This document shows positions 60,948-64,000 of a DNA stretch of 64,000 nucleotides, piece after piece. Source of the stretch: Ridgeia piscesae. Its lineage: Eukaryota > Annelida > Polychaeta > Sabellida > Siboglinidae. The DNA is taken from contig JAODUO010000157.1 of the NCBI GenBank assembly GCA_025642075.2, positions 441,001 to 505,000 on the forward strand, read 5' to 3'. The notes under the pieces are model-generated. The model searched no databases, was not told the DNA's origin, and saw only the letters and a program-made list of their open reading frames with translations. The position numbers and the translations under genes are program-made. Position 1 is the stretch's first letter, and each line of letters starts with the position of its first letter.

Positions 60948-61145
60948 CACTGAAGACAGTATTGGTTATATTTCTATACAATTGTGCACTAATGAAGAGC
61001 AGGGTTTGCAGTTTTAGAGGTTTTTCCATGTTTCTTCGACCCAGAAAAATGTTTTTTCCCCTAATGGGACATTTTTCTTTTGTTGAAAGTTGAATTCCTG
61101 GAAAATATATTTATAAAATAATACTATTATACATTATAATAATAT

Positions 61146-61177
<32 letters not shown>

Positions 61178-62550
61178 TACTGTTTTTGTGTTCTGCCTTC
61201 CTAACTGTGGCCATTTACACTGTAGAGTACGGCAGGCGATTGAGACCAGCATTCACAGTGAACTGGGTAAGTCTAATACTAACTTTAATTTTTTATCACA
61301 AATAAATATGATTATACTTCATTGTTGCCTAATATTATAGTGCTTATAAATAATTGGTAGGTTTTGTGTTTTTATGACCCTGTCCCTGTCACTGTATTTG
61401 ACCATTGCACTGTTTGTGTCACCATATTGTATATGTCACTGTATTTGACAAGATTGGTGTCATATATAAGACGCTGGTGACATTGTGTCACTGACTGAGA
61501 AGATTGGTGACACTGTTTATGTTGCTCTATTTTATAAGATTAGTGACAGATTGTCCCTGGGTGTATTGTGACTAACAAACTTGGTGTCACTGTACATTAC
61601 AAAATCTGTGTCACTGTGTCAGATGAGACGGAGAGTGACGCACTGTGTGTCGCTCAGGTCAGGGCGGCGCTCAGGCAGCACAGACGCTTTGTGTCGAACA
61701 CACTCAGGCAGATGAAGGCACGCGTCTCTGACCGCCTTCTCAGGTATGTACACTTGCTCAGGTAGATATATTATCTTATCAAGTGTCATCATGCTCAGGT
61801 ATGTCATTTCATGCCCAGATGTGTCATCATGCTCAGGTGTGTCAGGCTCAGGTGTGTCATCTGGCTCAGGTGTATCATCAAGCTCAGGTGTGTCATCTGG
61901 CTCAGGTATGTCATCATGCTCAGGAATGTCATCAGGCTCAGGTATATCATCATTATAATACAAGTCACAACATATTCAACAAATAAACTACTAAACAGTC
62001 ACATATTTTTATTATTACTATTATTTGGGGGTTCTTTGTGTAATTCTGTACTTAACTCATTTATTGCCTGTATGCGTTTTAGGTTTAGTATTAAATTGTA
62101 TTTTAACTATTTAATGTATAAGAATATTTGTTGTTTTGTGTTTAATTTTTTTAACTGAATATTTTAATGGTCTAAATATTTGCCTGTAGATTTTGTATTA
62201 TTGTAGTGCCACAAGGCACTGTGTGATTATGGCACTGTATAATTATCGTTTTTTATTTACCATTATAAAATTGTTGGTGCGATAATAATAAAATGGTGAC
62301 ACTACCTGTCTACTTAATGCCACTTTATCAATCACCTGTCAATCACCCCTCATTCACCTGTCAATCACCCCTCATTCACCTGTCAATCACCCCTCATTCA
62401 CCTGTTAATCGTCTGTCAATCACCTGTCACAACACAATGTGACCCACCTGTAGGTTGTCGGCGTGGTTCCTCCATCACCTCCTCGCCTGCGTCTTCTCGG
62501 CTGTCCTTGTCCACAGTGGACAGATGACGATGATCCAGAAGGCATCCCAG
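58289..62550 (+). CDS. GPAM: GPAM/GPAT1-like glycerol-3-phosphate acyltransferase, N-terminal part (7 coding exons)
   Basis: Exons are 58289-58507, 59570-59686, 60126-60193, 60378-60482, 61226-61266, 61623-61743 and 62454-62550; phases agree (0,0,2,2,1,2,0), giving 256 codons so far. Recognition rests on RPLLGRCCTC (human RPFVGRCCYSC), FYQFLQDN, RVRQAIETSIHSELG (human RVQEAIAEVAAEL), VRAALRQHRRFVSNTLRQM and LSAWFLHHLLACVFSAVLVH then SGQMTMIQKASQ (human KGQLEMVKAATE). GPAT1 acylates glycerol-3-phosphate on the mitochondrial outer membrane, the first step of glycerolipid synthesis. The catalytic HX4D motif would start in the next exon, beyond the window. The coding exon has an acceptor at 58259 (CATTCTTGTAG), so a 5' untranslated exon lies upstream. 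Confidence 0.9.
58501..59330 (+). repeat. 33-bp minisatellite seeded at the GPAM exon 1 donor
   Basis: The unit contains GTCCACT|GTGAGTAGCTC, then TGGACAGTGAGGTCA, about 25 copies. The first unit overlaps the last seven coding bases. Every unit keeps the donor hexamer GTGAGT. Minus-strand open frames are artefacts of a 33-bp period. Confidence 0.97.
59355..59530 (+). repeat. Dispersed repeat family 2, copy 2 (GPAM intron 1)
   Basis: Matches 41629-41835. It sits between the 33-bp array and the exon 2 acceptor. Confidence 0.85.
59570..59686 (+). CDS. GPAM: GPAM coding exon 2
   Basis: It encodes SSSLSFFKSTPTVQPAIAQV then RPLLGRCCTCMPSCR. Acceptor TTTCCGCAG, donor GTAAGT, phase 0 at both ends. 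Confidence 0.9.
60651..61095. repeat. Direct duplication of about 170 bp flanking (TA)n in GPAM intron 4
   Basis: GACACTGAAGACAGT through TTGTTGAA occurs at 60651-60826 and 60944-61095. Between them are two (TA)n tracts separated by GGAAGACGAAGAGGAA, which pairs with TTCTCTTCCCGTCTTCC at 60818-60834. Confidence 0.92.
61137..61178. repeat. (TA)n microsatellite
   Basis: TA repeats just upstream of GPAM coding exon 5. Confidence 0.95.
61623..61743 (+). CDS. GPAM: GPAM coding exon 6
   Basis: It encodes DETESDALCVAQVRAALRQH to KARVSDRLL. Its donor TCTCAG|GTATGT begins an 18-bp array of like donors. Confidence 0.9.
61733..61955 (+). repeat. 18-bp minisatellite seeded at the GPAM exon 6 donor
   Basis: Units read GCTCAG|GTGTGTCATCAT with GTATGT, GTGTAT and GTATAT variants, about nine copies. 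The true donor TCTCAG|GTATGT is the first. Reading through reaches TAG after six codons. Confidence 0.9.
62330..62430 (+). repeat. Short array before the GPAM exon 7 acceptor
   Basis: Four copies of CACCTGTCAATCACCCCTCA-like units. The acceptor itself is CACCTGTAG. Confidence 0.85.
62454..62550 (+). CDS. GPAM: GPAM coding exon 7
   Basis: It encodes LSAWFLHHLLACVFSAVLVH and SGQMTMIQKASQ, the hydrophobic segment before the acyltransferase domain. Donor CAG|GTGTGT, phase 0. Confidence 0.92.
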
Positions 62551-62943
62551 GTGTGTACGCCGCCCCGGTTATTTATAGTATGACATTTCACAAGTAGTTT
62601 TTTAGATATGACAGTTAATTAATTAATTAGAACACTGCATTTGTCAGGCAGTCTGTGCTAGACTAGGACAATCCTCAGCTAAATATCTGTTGCATCTTGC
62701 ATCATTAATTGTTTCTAACTGTGCCTAAAAACAAGTCCAACAGGGCCTGCAAGTGGGTCACGATACATGGCGTGACTCCGCGCGACTGGAGCTTATTGGG
62801 GACTAAGCGAGACTAATTGGGGACTTGACACAAGAATACTATTCTAACGATGGATGACAGTTGTAGCTTCCAACTGATGAATACTAGGAAAATCAGTTCA
62901 TAAATATCTTGTGTTATACATTTCTTATCTTAAATGTCCGATT

Positions 62944-63466
62944 TAATATTGAGTTTATCACACTATCATAGACACATAGCGATTTACGTAGTGCAGATAA
63001 TTGGCACGATCCTAGGCTGTATGTGTCTTTTGCGGGATTTGCGTTTTACATTGCTGTACACAACGTTTCGATAAACACTTATATCTGACAAGTTGTCTAA
63101 ATGCACATAATCATAACACATGTATACGTTTGGCCAAAACAGGCTGTACTGCTCGAAAACTGGCACTCTTCATTATTAGTCAAGATCGCCAAACACAAGT
63201 ACTTGCCGCTATTGCCATGGCAACCACCATAATAATCTATTAAAATTCATGATTTCCGTGATCATTGTCACCGGCAAAATGTTCCACTGCTTCTGCTTGT
63301 AATAATCCTTCGGACACTATAACTGAAATACGCTATTTCGGGACAGTTCCATTATTACGACCAAAACAAAACAAAGTCCTATATGTTAACATGGAGTATA
63401 TGGAACTCCTGCCCCCAACTGCCCCCAGCCTCGTTTTCGCGCGCGAGACTTGCACGCCCTACTACA
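62944..63466 (+). repeat. Dispersed 0.5-kb repeat, copy 2
   Basis: Same family and orientation as 27664-28186; begins TATTGAGTTTATCACACT and ends near CGAGACTTGCACGCCCTA. Confidence 0.9.
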
Positions 63467-64000
63467 GATTCATAAAGACAATATTATAATCACATTAATC
63501 ATCTTGTTCATTAAAACACATTTGATTAGATGATATGTTAGGATGCATTTAGCGTGTAGAGCATGACATGATTTCTTGATCAAATCAAGCAACTTTTAAT
63601 CTATAGGAAGCAGTGACTCCCACGGACTCAAATTAATCTCCCTCTCCCACTGTTATGAGGGTACGTTTCATGTTTCTAGAGAGACGTGCCGTTGATATTT
63701 GTTCCCACGCGGCGTAGTTACTTCGACCACATCCTACTATCGTTTGTACTCATCAGTCACGGTATGAGAGCGCCACATGTGGCTCTGGGGAACGAGTGTC
63801 GCATTTCCATGTTCAGGTGAGCCTTGTGGGAAACTGCTGAACTAGGTCGTTGCTTTAATTCACGTTGCTTTGATGATGACAACTAGAATTTGTAGATGCT
63901 GACACATTTCATTTTCAATATCATGTTTGTTTTGGTTTTGTCAACACTTTTACTGAGATCAGTTTGCTGTATAGATACATAGATAAGATAAGTTGATTGA
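63467..64000. other. Intronic sequence of GPAM at the window edge
   Basis: No exon with the expected catalytic HX4D block is visible. Nothing else was recognised. Confidence 0.5.

Noticed and set aside
62551..64000. GPAM exon with the catalytic HX4D motif
   Set aside because: No frame here encodes it; the next exon must lie beyond the window.

Overview
This window is animal (metazoan) nuclear DNA. Genes are split into short exons with GT-AG and a few GC-AG introns, the background is AT-rich, and introns and spacers are full of micro- and minisatellites and decayed retroelements and DNA transposons. I infer a cephalochordate (Branchiostoma-like). The gene set fits a deuterostome, CR1-type LINEs are present, and several introns carry minisatellites seeded from their own 5' splice site; amphioxus is known to me from memory (to be verified) for such intron-anchored minisatellites, called 'mirages'. 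The species call is an inference.

Layout. 1-4.1 kb: AT-rich non-coding DNA with a 16-bp minisatellite. 4.1-9.5 kb: a complete three-exon RNF103-like gene (ER-membrane RING-H2 ubiquitin ligase) on the minus strand, with a LINE fossil in its second intron. 9.5-27.3 kb: a repeat-rich region holding a Penelope-like GIY-YIG fragment, an inverted-repeat (foldback-like) unit, a 291-bp tandem duplication, two CR1-family LINE copies, a Mutator-like transposase fragment abutting a hAT-type terminus, a tyrosine-recombinase fragment and a possible integrase fragment. 27.6-31.8 kb: a dispersed 0.5-kb repeat and two unassigned exon-like blocks. 31.9-38.9 kb: a complete seven-exon HTRA2-like mitochondrial serine protease on the plus strand. 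39.3-57.1 kb: a complete 18-exon GALC-like lysosomal galactocerebrosidase on the minus strand, tail-to-tail with HTRA2. 58.3-62.6 kb: the first seven coding exons of a GPAM/GPAT1-like mitochondrial glycerol-3-phosphate acyltransferase on the plus strand, divergent from GALC and running off the right edge.

The four genes are unrelated housekeeping genes (ER-associated ubiquitination, mitochondrial proteostasis and apoptosis, lysosomal sphingolipid breakdown, glycerolipid synthesis). I see no operon or joint pathway. All inferred exon junctions keep frame across each gene.

The standout observation is structural. At GALC intron 8, GPAM intron 1 and GPAM intron 6 the tandem-repeat unit is a copy of the exon/intron junction itself, so each intron carries from about nine to more than seventy copies of its own splice donor. 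HTRA2 intron 6 carries an array that starts right behind its donor. Other introns hold arrays whose units resemble acceptors or donors. GALC also appears to use three GC-AG introns.
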